A DNA stretch of 64,000 nucleotides, taken from Cladosporium sp. IMV 00045 (lineage: Eukaryota > Ascomycota > Dothideomycetes > Cladosporiales > Cladosporiaceae). The notes under the pieces were generated by a model. That model saw nothing but the letters and a program-made list of their open reading frames with translations, did not search any database and was not told the DNA's origin. A program made the position numbers and the translations under genes. The stretch lies in NCBI GenBank assembly GCA_001931905.2, contig MSJI02000800.1, positions 1 to 64,000 on the forward strand, given 5' to 3'. This document shows, piece by piece, positions 54,245-64,000 of the stretch (its first letter is position 1; every line of letters starts with the position of its first letter).

Positions 54245-56262
54245 TCACAACCCTTCCGAAGCCGGCGGGCCATGATACGCTATCAATCCAAACCGTCAGC
54301 AAAAGAGTTTCAATGCTCCCAAACCACAACTCAACTTCAACGAAACCAAACCACGTTCCAAGACAAGACAAACTCAAGGAAAAAGAAATAAAAAGGAAAT
54401 ACTCACACTTCCTCGAATGCACCGCATACCACGCCGCAGCAATAACCCCAAACCCGACCAACACGACACTAGCATAATTCATACTCACCGCCGTAACCGG
54501 CAACGCAGTCGGCATGCTAAACAGGACCAACTCAAACGCAATCCAAGCCAACGCCACGCCATTCACGACCGGTCCGATCACTCGGCCCAAATTCCAGCGC
54601 GCTTTGAGGACTTGCTCGCGCCTGTTGAGCAAGCTGACGGCGATGGGGATGGCGTATGCCAAAGCTAGGGCTTGCACGCCCACGCTGACGAAAGCGGTGA
54701 AAGCGCTGCTGCTGCCGAGGTTGATGAGGCCGAGGAGGAGTTGGATGGCGGTTACGAGGGCGAGGGCGTTGAGGGGGATGTTCAGGGTGGGGTGGACTTT
54801 GGCCCTGGAGGAGAAGGGGGTTAGTAGCGGTTTGGGTTGGGGAAGAGGTGTGTCTTCTTGAAATGGGTGAAGGAAGGGATCGGAACGAACTAAAACAAAG
54901 TCAGCGCGATGTCCATCATATAATACCTAAGCAGGAACCCCGAGAAAACATACCCAAATCTTCGCCCCCGGAATGGCATTATCCCTCGCCATGGCCCACG
55001 TGCACCTGCTCGCCGCGTTCGTAATAGAAATACTACAACCTAGAGTGATCACAAACACCAAAAACATCAACCCCAACCCTCCGCCGGGCGAGCCCATGAC
55101 GACGTGGAAAATGTACGGCAGAGCCTGCGCAGCCGGCGCTTCCACAATGTCCGCCAGCGGCGGCAGCGTGACGCAGATGGGGATGATGAAGAACAGGCCC
55201 GCGATGCCACCGACTGGGACGCAGAGTGAGATTGCGTTGGGGACCTGCGAGAGATATCAAACGGTTAGTGAGACGATGGGTTTGGAGAGCAGGTTGGTTG
55301 TGTTGGGGGAATCCATGTCGCAACGCACCTTCACAGACGCATCGTGACACTCCTCAGCCATGCTGGAAATCATACCAATGGCGGAAAAGCAGTACGCAAC
55401 CGGCAAGAGCCCGATGAAAAACGTAAACCCGCCCCAACCCGCGAGCGAAGTATCATAATTCCCCAACGCATAACCCGCCGGATGGCGCCCGACATCCGCC
55501 ACGACGGAAAGCGCAATCATGATCACAACAATGCTCAGCGCCGTCCAGGCGGCCGTGAAAGTGTCCACGGCGGGCAAGAACCTGTTGCCAAAAGCGCAGG
55601 CGACGAAAGCGCCGATGCAGCACGCGTAGAAGATCAGCAGCAGCTGCCAGGCGGAGAGGGTGAAGTCTGGGTGGTACATGGATACCGTGCCGGAGATGAG
55701 GCTGGCGAAGCCGAAGTTCACGGAGAGCGTGATGGTCCAGTTCCCGATCAGCCAGATCCAGCCCGTGATGTAGGCGAGGGTCACTTTGCCTTTGCCGGCG
55801 AGTTCTGTGAAGGCGCAGAGAGGGAGTTGTTAGTTTGCGACAGGACCGAATTGAACGATGGTCAATGGTAGGATGATGCAGGCAGGCAAGCATGCAGGCG
55901 GAGCACGTACGGAAAACCCAATAACTCGGCCCACCCGAAGTGGGATATCTCGAAGCAAACTCGCCCAGCGACAGGGCAATGCATTCGTCCAAGATCAAAA
56001 CGACAATCCAGCCCAGGAAAATCGAAAGCTGACCCCCACCGTAGATGGCCGACATCAACGGTCCGCCTTCACCGTAGGGAATCGCTGCAATCGCGAGCGA
56101 TTGGAAAAGCAGTGTCCACAAGCTGCGGTTGCGTTGCAGTTCTTCTTTGTACCCAAGCACGGCGAGCTCGCCTTCTTGAACGCTGTCGTTGCGCGCATCT
56201 GGGCTCGCGGGTTCGAGTTTCTCGTCGGCGATGCCTTTCGAGTCTTTTCGCGTGAGGGTCAT
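54245..56262 (-). CDS. APC-family amino acid, choline or GABA permease
   Basis: Proposed exons are 55911-56262, 55329-55804, 54954-55244, 54407-54804 and 54245-54279. The N-terminal tail is polar; about 12 hydrophobic segments follow. ASRYPTSGGPSYWVF and AYITGWIWLIGNWTITLSVN are typical of the fungal amino acid/choline transporter group (Hnm1/Uga4/Bat1 type). SAIGMISSMAEECHDAS and ASRCTWAMARDNAIPG are further hallmarks; the C-terminus ends YHGPPASEGL. Predicted to sit in the plasma membrane and import amino acids, GABA or choline; the substrate cannot be told. The junction of exons 3 and 4 does not keep frame: exon 3 ends in phase 0 (AKIW, donor GTATGT), while exon 4 after CTCCAG starts with one extra G. 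Either a hidden small exon, an indel error or a real frameshift is involved. Confidence 0.75.
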
Positions 56263-57611
56263 GGTGTATGGTTCTATCAGTGGGTTCGAGGGAGGGCGCG
56301 TGGTCTTTCCAAAGTGAGCTTTCTTTGTTCGTCCCGATAAACAATACGAGCGTGGACAATAGACCAGTGTACAGCACTTCTGCTCAAACTGGCTCCCGTC
56401 TACAATCAAGTAATGAGAACCGAAGAAGTTCAGAAACAGAACTTACAAAGCACAGAACCGATGGTATATACCTACCACTCACGCCTACGGTCACCTCCTG
56501 GCAGCCACATCAGAGCCATCCAGCTCCCAAGCTCATGATACGCCCAATCGACAGTGTCAGCAGATCAAACACAGATAGCACAACAGCAGCAGCATCGCAG
56601 CGCCCGCGCAATCAAGCAAAAACGCGAAGCTTATCGTATTGTACCTGCGCACAGCGCTGCTAGATACGGCACCTGCATGCGATTATCTCGAGTTGTTTCT
56701 GATAAGACGACCTGACGTGAGAAAGCTTGTGGGGCTTGGGCGGGCGAGGCGGGTTCTGGTTGCCGGGAGTGGACTAGGGCGGTCGCCACTTTCTCCGCAT
56801 TGCAAGAATGCGGAGAACGTACCTACCTAGTGATGATAGGTGATTGACCATGCTCCCATGATAGGCAACCACGATGGGGGTTTGAGATGGTCGAGATAGT
56901 GTCTCGATAATGTGGCCTGTTTTCGTGTTGTATCGGTCAGTTTAAGGTGGCGTGAAAGTGATAGCTAGGTCAGGTGATTGTGGAGCGCGACATTGAACGT
57001 GGTGTAGCTTGCGATATACAATTGCTGTAACAAGAGCCTCTCTATTAATAAAGCTTTCTGAAGGCTGGGATGATCGGGTAGCTGTGGTTGAAAGCTCCAT
57101 CCAACATAAATAGCCAGATAGTTCGTATACAATCATGTAGAGCCCCGATGACAAGCCTCTTGAAGGTCAACATTTGTCGCTTGCGTACAGCGCTCAATTC
57201 CTGCGTGACACCACACAAAATGAAGGCGCAAGAGATGACGGAGGTATTCCCAATTTCTCTGAAGTATCTGAGTATACCATGAGATATGCTTGCTGCTACC
57301 CAAGTCTTTGACGTACTGTAATCTCCGACAAAATCCCAAAATGAAAGCATCGCTACTCCTGTGCGGTGCTCGAAAGATCAAGTAAACAAAAACCAAACGC
57401 GCTCGCTGGAACTCCTCGCTGTCTCCAAAGCGACGTAGAAGAAACAAAACGTCGATCATGAAGCATATCATCGCGGAGCTCATTGCTCTGGAATTCAATT
57501 GTGTGATCTTCGTGTTTTGCACAATTCAAGGATCGGCAACCACAGGAGCTTGATTTGCAAGAGCAAGGGCAAAATCACGCTCCGCGAGCACAATAGGTGC
57601 GTTTCGCAGCC
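56263..57611. other. intergenic, no gene seen
   Basis: About 1.3 kb between the permease start and the 3' end of the F-box-like gene. Only short frames without motifs were seen. The right end of the permease promoter should lie at 56263-56600. Confidence 0.45.
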
Positions 57612-58244
57612 TCAATTCTCAGGAACCTCAATTCCAATAGCAGCAAGCATCTTGACGAGCTCCTTCTTCTCGCCGGGCACTCTCGACCTCTTCGCCCTTC
57701 GTTTCATCTCATAGGTAGTCTTATAATCCGGTATGGGGCCGGAGTACACCCAATCGGGCTGCGGGCGATGCTTGTCCGCCCTGATATGAAGCCAGCGCTT
57801 GAGACTGGGCGAGTTTTTCATGGAATTGCACACCTTGTCCTTCTTGCCGGTGGCGGTGGTGGTGGTGCACAGCTGTATCTTGAGCTGCGTGTTCTTGCGC
57901 AAGTTGGCCTCCTGGTCGGGCGGCATGCGCGCCATCCACGCCAGCAGGCCGTCGAAGTTGAAGTCTGTGACGTCGATGCGGATCGGGCACGAGTTGTGGA
58001 TCAGCGGCAGGACTTCGTTGCGCACCTGCCGGCTCGTGAGCACCAGGCTGTGCGGGTTGCTGAGGCTGCTGCAGTTGGGCGGCAGGATGTGGATGCGCAC
58101 GGAGGAGAGGGCGAGGCGGTAGATTTCTATGCGTAGCTCGGGTGGCAGGTCGAAGAAACAGGTCCCGCCTCGTTGGGGTGGTGGTGGGCGGCGCGCGAGT
58201 GCGGGGAGCAATCGCCGAGGTGGAGGACGGGCTGATGATGACAT
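57612..58244 (-). CDS. small F-box-like protein, function unknown
   Basis: 210 codons. Near residue 30 is FFDLPPELRIEIYRLAL, the LPPELR.EIY pattern that starts the F-box-like domain of many small fungal proteins. LVLTSRQVRNEVLPLIHNSC is the second half of that pattern. The C-terminus is basic (KRRAKRSRVPGEKKELVKM). F-box proteins are substrate receptors of SCF ubiquitin ligases, but many members of this fungal group have no shown role. No partner or target is suggested. The start is the first ATG, followed by a proline- and arginine-rich tail. Confidence 0.65.
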   Translation of the reverse strand: MSSSARPPPRRLLPALARRPPPPQRGGTCFFDLPPELRIEIYRLALSSVRIHILPPNCSSLSNPHSLVLTSRQVRNEVLPLIHNSCPIRIDVTDFNFDGLLAWMARMPPDQEANLRKNTQLKIQLCTTTTATGKKDKVCNSMKNSPSLKRWLHIRADKHRPQPDWVYSGPIPDYKTTYEMKRRAKRSRVPGEKKELVKMLAAIGIEVPEN

Positions 58245-59045
58245 GGCTGGTTTTGTGTTGTTTACAATTTGTGCAGCGGTGTGGTCGAGTCAGATATAGT
58301 GATAGGTGAGGGAGGTCTTCGTCACAGTGGGCTAGAGATGTTGAGACGCATGGTATTGGATGTGGTATGGGCCGACATGATCGCTCGTGTTCCGATTGTC
58401 TGGTACGAGTGGCACCTCACACGTCGTCACATGCAGGCACAAGACTCGCCATGTGCGCGACAAGTGGAACAATAGAAGTGGAGTGTGGCAGAAGGGTTAG
58501 TAGTGGCTTGTGTACGGAATGAAATGACTGTGGATTGCAGTGATGGGGATTTTGGGAAGAAAGAGGTCTGATGCCTCTCAGGCGATTCAGCTATAGAGTA
58601 CGCGCAATTGCACGAAGGAAGCGGTACGCCTGTCCAGACCCTCCAGTCCAAGCGTCTGTACCAAATCGCGGAGCGTGGACCTAGACCCGGACCTACCACC
58701 GAAGATCACATGCATTCGTAAATATAAGGAATCCGATATACTTTAGGAAGAACATTGCCTCGTGTATATAATGGACAATGTGAGACGATAAAAGAAACAT
58801 GACCAATCTTCCGCCCAAAAAAGTATTCTTGTGTCACTTTTTGCCGAACGCGATTGAATAGACACTCATGCGGTTCCACGAATACATGAAAACATTACAT
58901 TCATTTTCGCAGTCCTGTCACACTCACAAGCAAATGGTCTCACAGAAGACCAGCCGCCAATCCTGAACACCGTCGCTGAAATATCCCTATAAACTTTTGA
59001 TCCTTTTACCCTTGAGACATGCCCAATTCCATCTCAGCCTCTCCA
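58245..59045. other. intergenic, no gene seen
   Basis: 800 bases hold the promoter of the F-box-like gene and the 3' region of RAD50. Nothing else is recognised. Confidence 0.45.
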
Positions 59046-62000
59046 TCACAACACCTCAGCAATACTCTGCCTCTCAATCATGCTCTTCTGCCTATCACTC
59101 CTCGACACTCTCCAGTAATTGTCGGCAAAATCACCACATTGCATGGCGCGCAAGAAGTCCTCATCGTGAGTGATGACGATGAGCTGAAAGTTCTTCTGAA
59201 CGCGACGCACGCGGATGATCTCCGACAAGCTCTCGGCCAGAGCGCGGATGTTGTCGCGATCGAGATTCGTTGTCGGCTCGTCCAACGCGATCAAGCCGCA
59301 GTTCACGCCGAAGCACTCGGCAAGAGCAAGGCGGATGATGATGCATGCCAGCACTCTCTGGCCGGCGGAGCAGCGTCCGCGCATGTCCATCTCGGCGTCG
59401 GATTTGATCATGCACACGCGGTAGTTGTAGCTCTTGTTGGCTCTGGCGTTTTCGTTCTCGGACTTGATGAGGATGGTGTCGACGTCTGTTCCCTGGTATG
59501 TCTTGCGCCACAGTTCGTCAATGATGCGGTTGATCTCCTCCATCTTCAGCGTGTGGTATTTCATGACGGCCTTGTCGAGGGCTCCAATGTAACGGGCAAG
59601 ATCCTCAATGCAAGCTTTGGTTGTCTCCACTTGGATGTGCGCGAGTTTGTACTGTCGTCCTGCGTCTTTGTATTCGACTTCGTAGTCATCGATAAGTTGC
59701 TGGAGTTGCAGGTCTTTCGATTTCATCTCGCCAATGAGCGTAGCTTGTTTGCCCGACAATTCGCTGACTCTTATCTGCCAACGTGCGCTTTCTCGCTCGT
59801 TGCGAGCCTTGTCCGCCTCGGCGTTCGTTCGCTCAAGCTCTTCGATTTGAGTGCGGACTGTGTTGAGCCCACGAAGATCGCGGCGGTAGCGCTGATTGTC
59901 AGAGATTTGTCGCTTTGTGTCGTCCACGCTGGTCAATGCCTTTTCATGGTTCTTTGCCTCACGGCCAACCTGCTGCTGGTCCTGCTCGAGACGATCGACT
60001 TCGGCCTTCAGGCTGTCAATTTCACGTTGGGCACGCTTCAACTGGTTTGCGCCTCCACGCTCAATGTATGAGTGCATCTCTTGGCTGGCCATTTTGAGCT
60101 GATTGAGACTGTTTTGTAGCTTGCTGGTCTCTGCCTGCAACTCGCGATCCTTCTCTGCTCCGCGGCTTGAGATATCATCGTACTTCGCCTGAGCCTGCGA
60201 AAACTGCGGCGCAAGGCCCTGGATTTCCTCGTCGTATGATCGGATGGAGGTGCGTTGTCCATTGCTGGCATCTTTCAGCTCCTCCGTCTGGCTCTCGAGT
60301 GACAACTTTTCCTTGAGCTGGTAGTCAGCAGTACTGAGCTTGCTCTTGACGTCGCGAACTTCGAGCTCCAGGGAGTTGATGAGGTTCTTTGTTCTGTCCC
60401 TCTCGCCGGTCAGTTTCGCAAGTTGGGCTTTGGTCTGCCTGACCTCCTCGTTAACTTTCTTGATGTCATCTTGAACGGCCTCCAGGCCGCGAGAGCCTCC
60501 GGACTCCTTTTGCTTTGCCAGGAGATCCTTGATCTGGACCTCGAAGCTTCCAATCTCAGAACTGTACTTGGCGATATTTTGCACTGTACGAGACAGACCG
60601 TCAACGTCACGCTTTGACGCACGGCGCTCATCGACCTCTCCGTCTTGCTGTTCCAATTGCATGTTGAGTTTCTCTCTCTTGCCCGTGAGCTTACTCTCCT
60701 CCGACTCCAGGGTGGGGATGTCCTTCTGTGTGAGCCTCTCCCAGGTGTCGAATTCCGACCCTACACCTCTAGCGGATTTGAGCTGCTCTTCGAGCTCTTC
60801 AAGATACTTGGTGTCAACATCCTCAACGCGGCTGAGCTGTCTTTCCACTGCCGTGCGCATGTTGTCCCTCTCCTTGTCGGTTTTGAATCCTCGTTTGCAC
60901 GTGTTGCAAGCCTTGTGCTCTTTTGCAACCGCAAGACACTCCTGAAAGTATTTCCGAATCAGTTTTGCGGAGTCGGAGTCTGACTTGGAAATGCTGTGAC
61001 TGCGCTCGATCTCACTCAGTATTTCGTTGTAGTCTTCAGGCTCGCAGTCCACGGCTTCCCTGATCGCCTTCGCAGCAAATTGAACGTCTGCACGCTTCGC
61101 TTTGAGATCAGAGCGAAGATTGTTCAACTTGTAATCAAGCTGCTCGAGCTCTCTGCCGGTTCCATCACGTTGCTTCTCAGCTTCAGTCACACGGCCAAGC
61201 TTTTCCTCAACACAATGCTGGAAAGCACTTTCGACAGAGGAAGGTTCCCACTGTGGTCCAATGATGGCTGTAATCTTGTCGCCGTGCGCGCCAGACATGG
61301 TGTCCAGGCTCTGTTGGCGATCCTTCAGTTCTTTCTGGACGAAGTCAAGACGTGCAGAATCGCCAGCTTGGCGAGTCCCTTGGACGAGTTCAGCATCCAA
61401 CTTCTCTTTCTGATCGTCAAGACTGCGAAGGTTGGCATCGGCGTGCTTAATCTGGTCATCCCAGTTGGCGGTCTCAAATGCCTTTTTGGATGAGGTCAAG
61501 CGACTATCAATGTCCCGTAGATTGGACTCCATTGCTGCTTTACCGCCTTCATCAACGGTAATCTGATCTAGCTGCTCTTGCAGGCTGCTGATCTTGCGGT
61601 CGTTCACGGCGATAGTCTGCCTTGCGCTCTCTTTGCGCGAGGTGAGGGCTGATCTTTGTTCATTCAGCTGGGTGATGGCTCTCTGAGCACTTTGCAACTT
61701 CTCGGAAGTCTCGCGGCGAGCACGTTGGAAGGCAGCATTCTGATCACGAGCCATTTTGGTGATGCGCTCCATGAAAGCCTCGACCTGATCATCGTTGATC
61801 TCAAGATCGAATCCGCGAATGTTGTGGCTTCGTGCTGTCTCCTTGACCAGAGCCTCTCGGTTCTCCAGTTGTCGTTCGTAACTTTGATGCTGTGCCTCGT
61901 ACGAGCCGAATTCGCGTTCTTTGGATGCGACTTTGCTGCGCATGTCATTGATCTCCTGACTGATCTCACCGTACTTGATTTTGCTGGTTTCCAGCTCCTC

Positions 62001-62948
62001 TTGGTACTGAGCAATGCGCGCCTCGTAGTCGTCCAGCATTTGTCGAAGCTCATCATCGGACTCCGACATCTCTCTAAGGTTCATCCTTAAAGACTGGACG
62101 CTCTCCTCTTTGGTCTTCTCCTCGATACGCCTGCCAGTGAGCTCGCCAACGATTTGACCAGCTTGCTGCGCAAGGTCGTTAGCGTGTTCGAACTTAGCGG
62201 CTGCCTCTCGAATATGCCTGCCAAGTTCCTCGCTTTTCTCGCGATCAACATCAAGCTCTGCAGCAAGCGCCTCGCTTCTCTTCTGGGCTTTGTCGGCTTT
62301 GTCTTTGTCGGACTTGCTATGTTCGTAATCTTTCTTATAGCCGATCAGCTTCTCGTTTTGGTTCTTGCGCATGACTTTGATGTTGTCAATCGCTTGAGAA
62401 TACTTCTGCGCCTCAAAGATCTTGTCGAATCTCTCCTTCAGATCCTTGGGCGTGGATAGAGGCCAAAGAGATTCGTCTTGGTGACAGAAGATGACGCTAT
62501 CCAAGACGGCTCTGCTGGCACCGAGATATTTTGGCATGATGTCGTTCACCTCCGCCACCCTAGAGCTGATAGATGTTGTTTCTCCGTTTCTAGACATCTT
62601 GATATTCGATTCGAGAGCCTTGACGCTGCGTGCATTCTTCTTTACGGTGAGCTGGAGGCCTCTCGAGCATACCATCCTGTGGCCTTCTGTGCTCTTGAAG
62701 CTGACCTTGACCTGGGCCATGACCTCCTTGTCCTGTGCGAGATTGGGATCGTGGATGAAGGCGCCGCCCTTGCTGTTGGGAGGAAGTTCGCCGGTGGTGG
62801 CATATTTGAGAGACTCGATGATGGTCGTTTTACCAGATCCGTTGGTGCCGACAATGAGCGTTAGTGGTGGCGTGAAATGGATGCTCTCAGCACGAGTATT
62901 GTCGAACGAGCGCACGCCCAGAATCTGGAGCTTCTCGATACGAGACAT
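59046..62948 (-). CDS. RAD50: RAD50, SMC-like ATPase of the Mre11 complex
   Basis: 1,300 codons, no intron, the usual length. The protein tethers and helps process DNA double-strand breaks in the nucleus with Mre11 and Nbs1/Xrs2. N-terminal Walker A is LIVGTNGSGKTTIIES (about residues 31-46). Two long coiled coils flank the zinc hook, CNTC, with Cys681 and Cys684, the same spacing as in other Rad50s. The C-terminal lobe shows the ABC signature RCSAGQRVLACIIIRLALAE and Walker B with D-loop GLIALDEPTTNLD. The start chosen, MSRIEKLQILGVRSFDN, matches the family; the frame is open 81 codons upstream, but that part has no counterpart and is treated as leader. Confidence 0.97.
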   Translation of the reverse strand: MSRIEKLQILGVRSFDNTRAESIHFTPPLTLIVGTNGSGKTTIIESLKYATTGELPPNSKGGAFIHDPNLAQDKEVMAQVKVSFKSTEGHRMVCSRGLQLTVKKNARSVKALESNIKMSRNGETTSISSRVAEVNDIMPKYLGASRAVLDSVIFCHQDESLWPLSTPKDLKERFDKIFEAQKYSQAIDNIKVMRKNQNEKLIGYKKDYEHSKSDKDKADKAQKRSEALAAELDVDREKSEELGRHIREAAAKFEHANDLAQQAGQIVGELTGRRIEEKTKEESVQSLRMNLREMSESDDELRQMLDDYEARIAQYQEELETSKIKYGEISQEINDMRSKVASKEREFGSYEAQHQSYERQLENREALVKETARSHNIRGFDLEINDDQVEAFMERITKMARDQNAAFQRARRETSEKLQSAQRAITQLNEQRSALTSRKESARQTIAVNDRKISSLQEQLDQITVDEGGKAAMESNLRDIDSRLTSSKKAFETANWDDQIKHADANLRSLDDQKEKLDAELVQGTRQAGDSARLDFVQKELKDRQQSLDTMSGAHGDKITAIIGPQWEPSSVESAFQHCVEEKLGRVTEAEKQRDGTGRELEQLDYKLNNLRSDLKAKRADVQFAAKAIREAVDCEPEDYNEILSEIERSHSISKSDSDSAKLIRKYFQECLAVAKEHKACNTCKRGFKTDKERDNMRTAVERQLSRVEDVDTKYLEELEEQLKSARGVGSEFDTWERLTQKDIPTLESEESKLTGKREKLNMQLEQQDGEVDERRASKRDVDGLSRTVQNIAKYSSEIGSFEVQIKDLLAKQKESGGSRGLEAVQDDIKKVNEEVRQTKAQLAKLTGERDRTKNLINSLELEVRDVKSKLSTADYQLKEKLSLESQTEELKDASNGQRTSIRSYDEEIQGLAPQFSQAQAKYDDISSRGAEKDRELQAETSKLQNSLNQLKMASQEMHSYIERGGANQLKRAQREIDSLKAEVDRLEQDQQQVGREAKNHEKALTSVDDTKRQISDNQRYRRDLRGLNTVRTQIEELERTNAEADKARNERESARWQIRVSELSGKQATLIGEMKSKDLQLQQLIDDYEVEYKDAGRQYKLAHIQVETTKACIEDLARYIGALDKAVMKYHTLKMEEINRIIDELWRKTYQGTDVDTILIKSENENARANKSYNYRVCMIKSDAEMDMRGRCSAGQRVLACIIIRLALAECFGVNCGLIALDEPTTNLDRDNIRALAESLSEIIRVRRVQKNFQLIVITHDEDFLRAMQCGDFADNYWRVSRSDRQKSMIERQSIAEVL

Positions 62949-63713
62949 GATGAGCGACGAGAGAGGTTGCCACACCTCTGAGTAGCTTTCTAGTGTGGCG
63001 AGCGAGCAGTGTGTTGGTTGGAGTTGGGTGCAGAAGAGGAGAAGGAAGACGACGCAGTCTCCTGGTATTTGGGTAGAGTAGGCAGCAGTCAGACCTTTCA
63101 CGACACTCAGTACGTCAACGCATGCTTCGGGATGCCAGTGAAGGCATTGTTTGGAGGATATTGCTTTAAGTGAAGTGAAGGCGGACGACACCCAGCACGG
63201 TTCTTAATTGGCCCAGGTCGGCGCAGGCAGCAAACGCGACCCTGCACGCTGTCACCTGACTTCAATTTATGCAGGTCGACGGACCGAACCGTTGGGCAGC
63301 CTCAATCTGCGTCACCGCAAAGCAGGCTAAGGGTTAGAAGATGGCGTTGGTGTGTGTGAGGGAGAGTCTCGGACTTTGGTTGGAGTGGGAGGCAAGCCAC
63401 CAGACACGGTCGCAGAAGACGACTGACAACTACTGATCAACATACCACTTCACTTTCTCCCTTCGCGAGTTGCAGAACTCACCTGCTTCACCGCATAATT
63501 CACCCCCACGTTGTTTCTTACGCCACATTCGTACATACCCGCGACACACATCCATCAGGACGTCGGCCCGTTTTTTGACTGCTCCGCGTGGCGCGTTCTC
63601 CAGCCCTCGCTATCTCTTGATCGGACTTCATCATCGTCGATGAGCCCCCTGCCCGCCGTGGCCTGACCGTACTGGGCAAGCCGAACGCACCGAGCCAAAC
63701 CACCCCACGAAGC
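62949..63713. promoter_or_regulatory. divergent promoter region of RAD50 and the right-edge gene
   Basis: 765 bases separate the two start codons. Pyrimidine-rich leader sequence precedes 63714 on the plus strand. No specific binding site is assigned. Confidence 0.5.
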
Positions 63714-64000
63714 ATGTCCATATATCAGCATGGCGTGCCGCAGCAGGGCAGCGCCGCGCTCGGCCAGAACCAGCTCCCCGGGTCCGCACCCGACCTGTCA
63801 CTCCTTGACCAGTCCGACTTGATGGGAGGCTCGCTTGACCTCGACATGTCGCTTCCCATGGATCTAGAAATGGACCTCAGCGGCGCGGGCGCGGACCCGA
63901 ATGCCTTCAACAACCCCAACATGATGCCCGTGGACAATGCGATCAGTACACAGGCGCAAGATTCTCAGATGCTTGGGACGACCACCGCAGGAGACGCTAG
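63714..64000 (+). CDS. start of an acidic, methionine-rich protein, cut by window edge
   Basis: From the ATG at 63714 the frame stays open for 95 codons to the window end. The residues are polar and acidic with many Leu, Met, Gln and Asn (DLDMSLPMDLEMDLSGAG). This resembles the disordered, activation-domain-like start of a nuclear regulator, but no domain is reached and no family is proposed. An intron may begin beyond the edge. The start is the first ATG in this frame with a plausible leader upstream. Confidence 0.5.
   Translation, partial: MSIYQHGVPQQGSAALGQNQLPGSAPDLSLLDQSDLMGGSLDLDMSLPMDLEMDLSGAGADPNAFNNPNMMPVDNAISTQAQDSQMLGTTTAGDA

Noticed and set aside
59019..60071. A 350-codon open frame on the plus strand
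   Set aside because: It is antisense to RAD50 Walker B and signature motifs and has no recognisable domain.

Overview
This is nuclear DNA of a filamentous or yeast-like ascomycete. The evidence is short GT-AG introns of about 50-110 bases (two longer), a HET-domain protein, a Zn2Cys6 regulator, a LaeA-like methyltransferase, an Nsp1-type FG nucleoporin, a fungal IQGAP and RAD50. GC content is moderate and genes lie on both strands. The gene set fits a Dothideomycete. A diploid or hybrid black yeast such as Hortaea werneckii would explain the duplicated block, but the species is an inference.

Left part (1-24,000): a HET-domain gene running off the left edge, then a block containing IQGAP (minus), IMP dehydrogenase (plus), a PAF-acetylhydrolase-like gene (plus) and a decayed methyltransferase. 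About 8.5 kb of this block, from inside IQGAP (7101) to about 15,660, is repeated directly from 15,689 to about 24,000. The two copies are separated by a 20-base run of N that sits exactly at the junction. The second copy has only the first 278 codons of IQGAP. IMPDH and the hydrolase are complete in both copies. The copies differ by roughly 7 percent at DNA level where I counted by eye, mostly at silent sites. This is either an old tandem duplication or, perhaps more likely, two homeologous contigs joined end to end by the assembler.

Middle part (24,000-47,200): an intact six-exon LaeA-like methyltransferase, whose decayed relative lies in both copies of the block; a 2.9 kb stretch with no supported gene; a Zn2Cys6 factor; a mitochondrial D-lactate dehydrogenase; a candidate clathrin-adaptor accessory protein (Laa2-like); the nucleoporin Nsp1; two small membrane proteins of unknown role; two families of local repeats; an MDR-type NADP oxidoreductase; and a Maf-type nucleotide pyrophosphatase.

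Right part (47,200-64,000): a 1,616-residue glutamine-rich coactivator (Med15-like candidate), an APC-family permease with an unresolved exon junction, a small F-box-like protein, RAD50, and the 5' end of an acidic, methionine-rich protein running off the right edge.

Most genes are ordinary housekeeping or regulatory genes with no operon-like logic. The unusual content is the duplicated block, the methyltransferase relic with shared and copy-specific lesions, the strongly conserved core inside the IMPDH intron, and a repeated motif in the Laa2-like protein. I found no convincing new defence or biosynthetic system.
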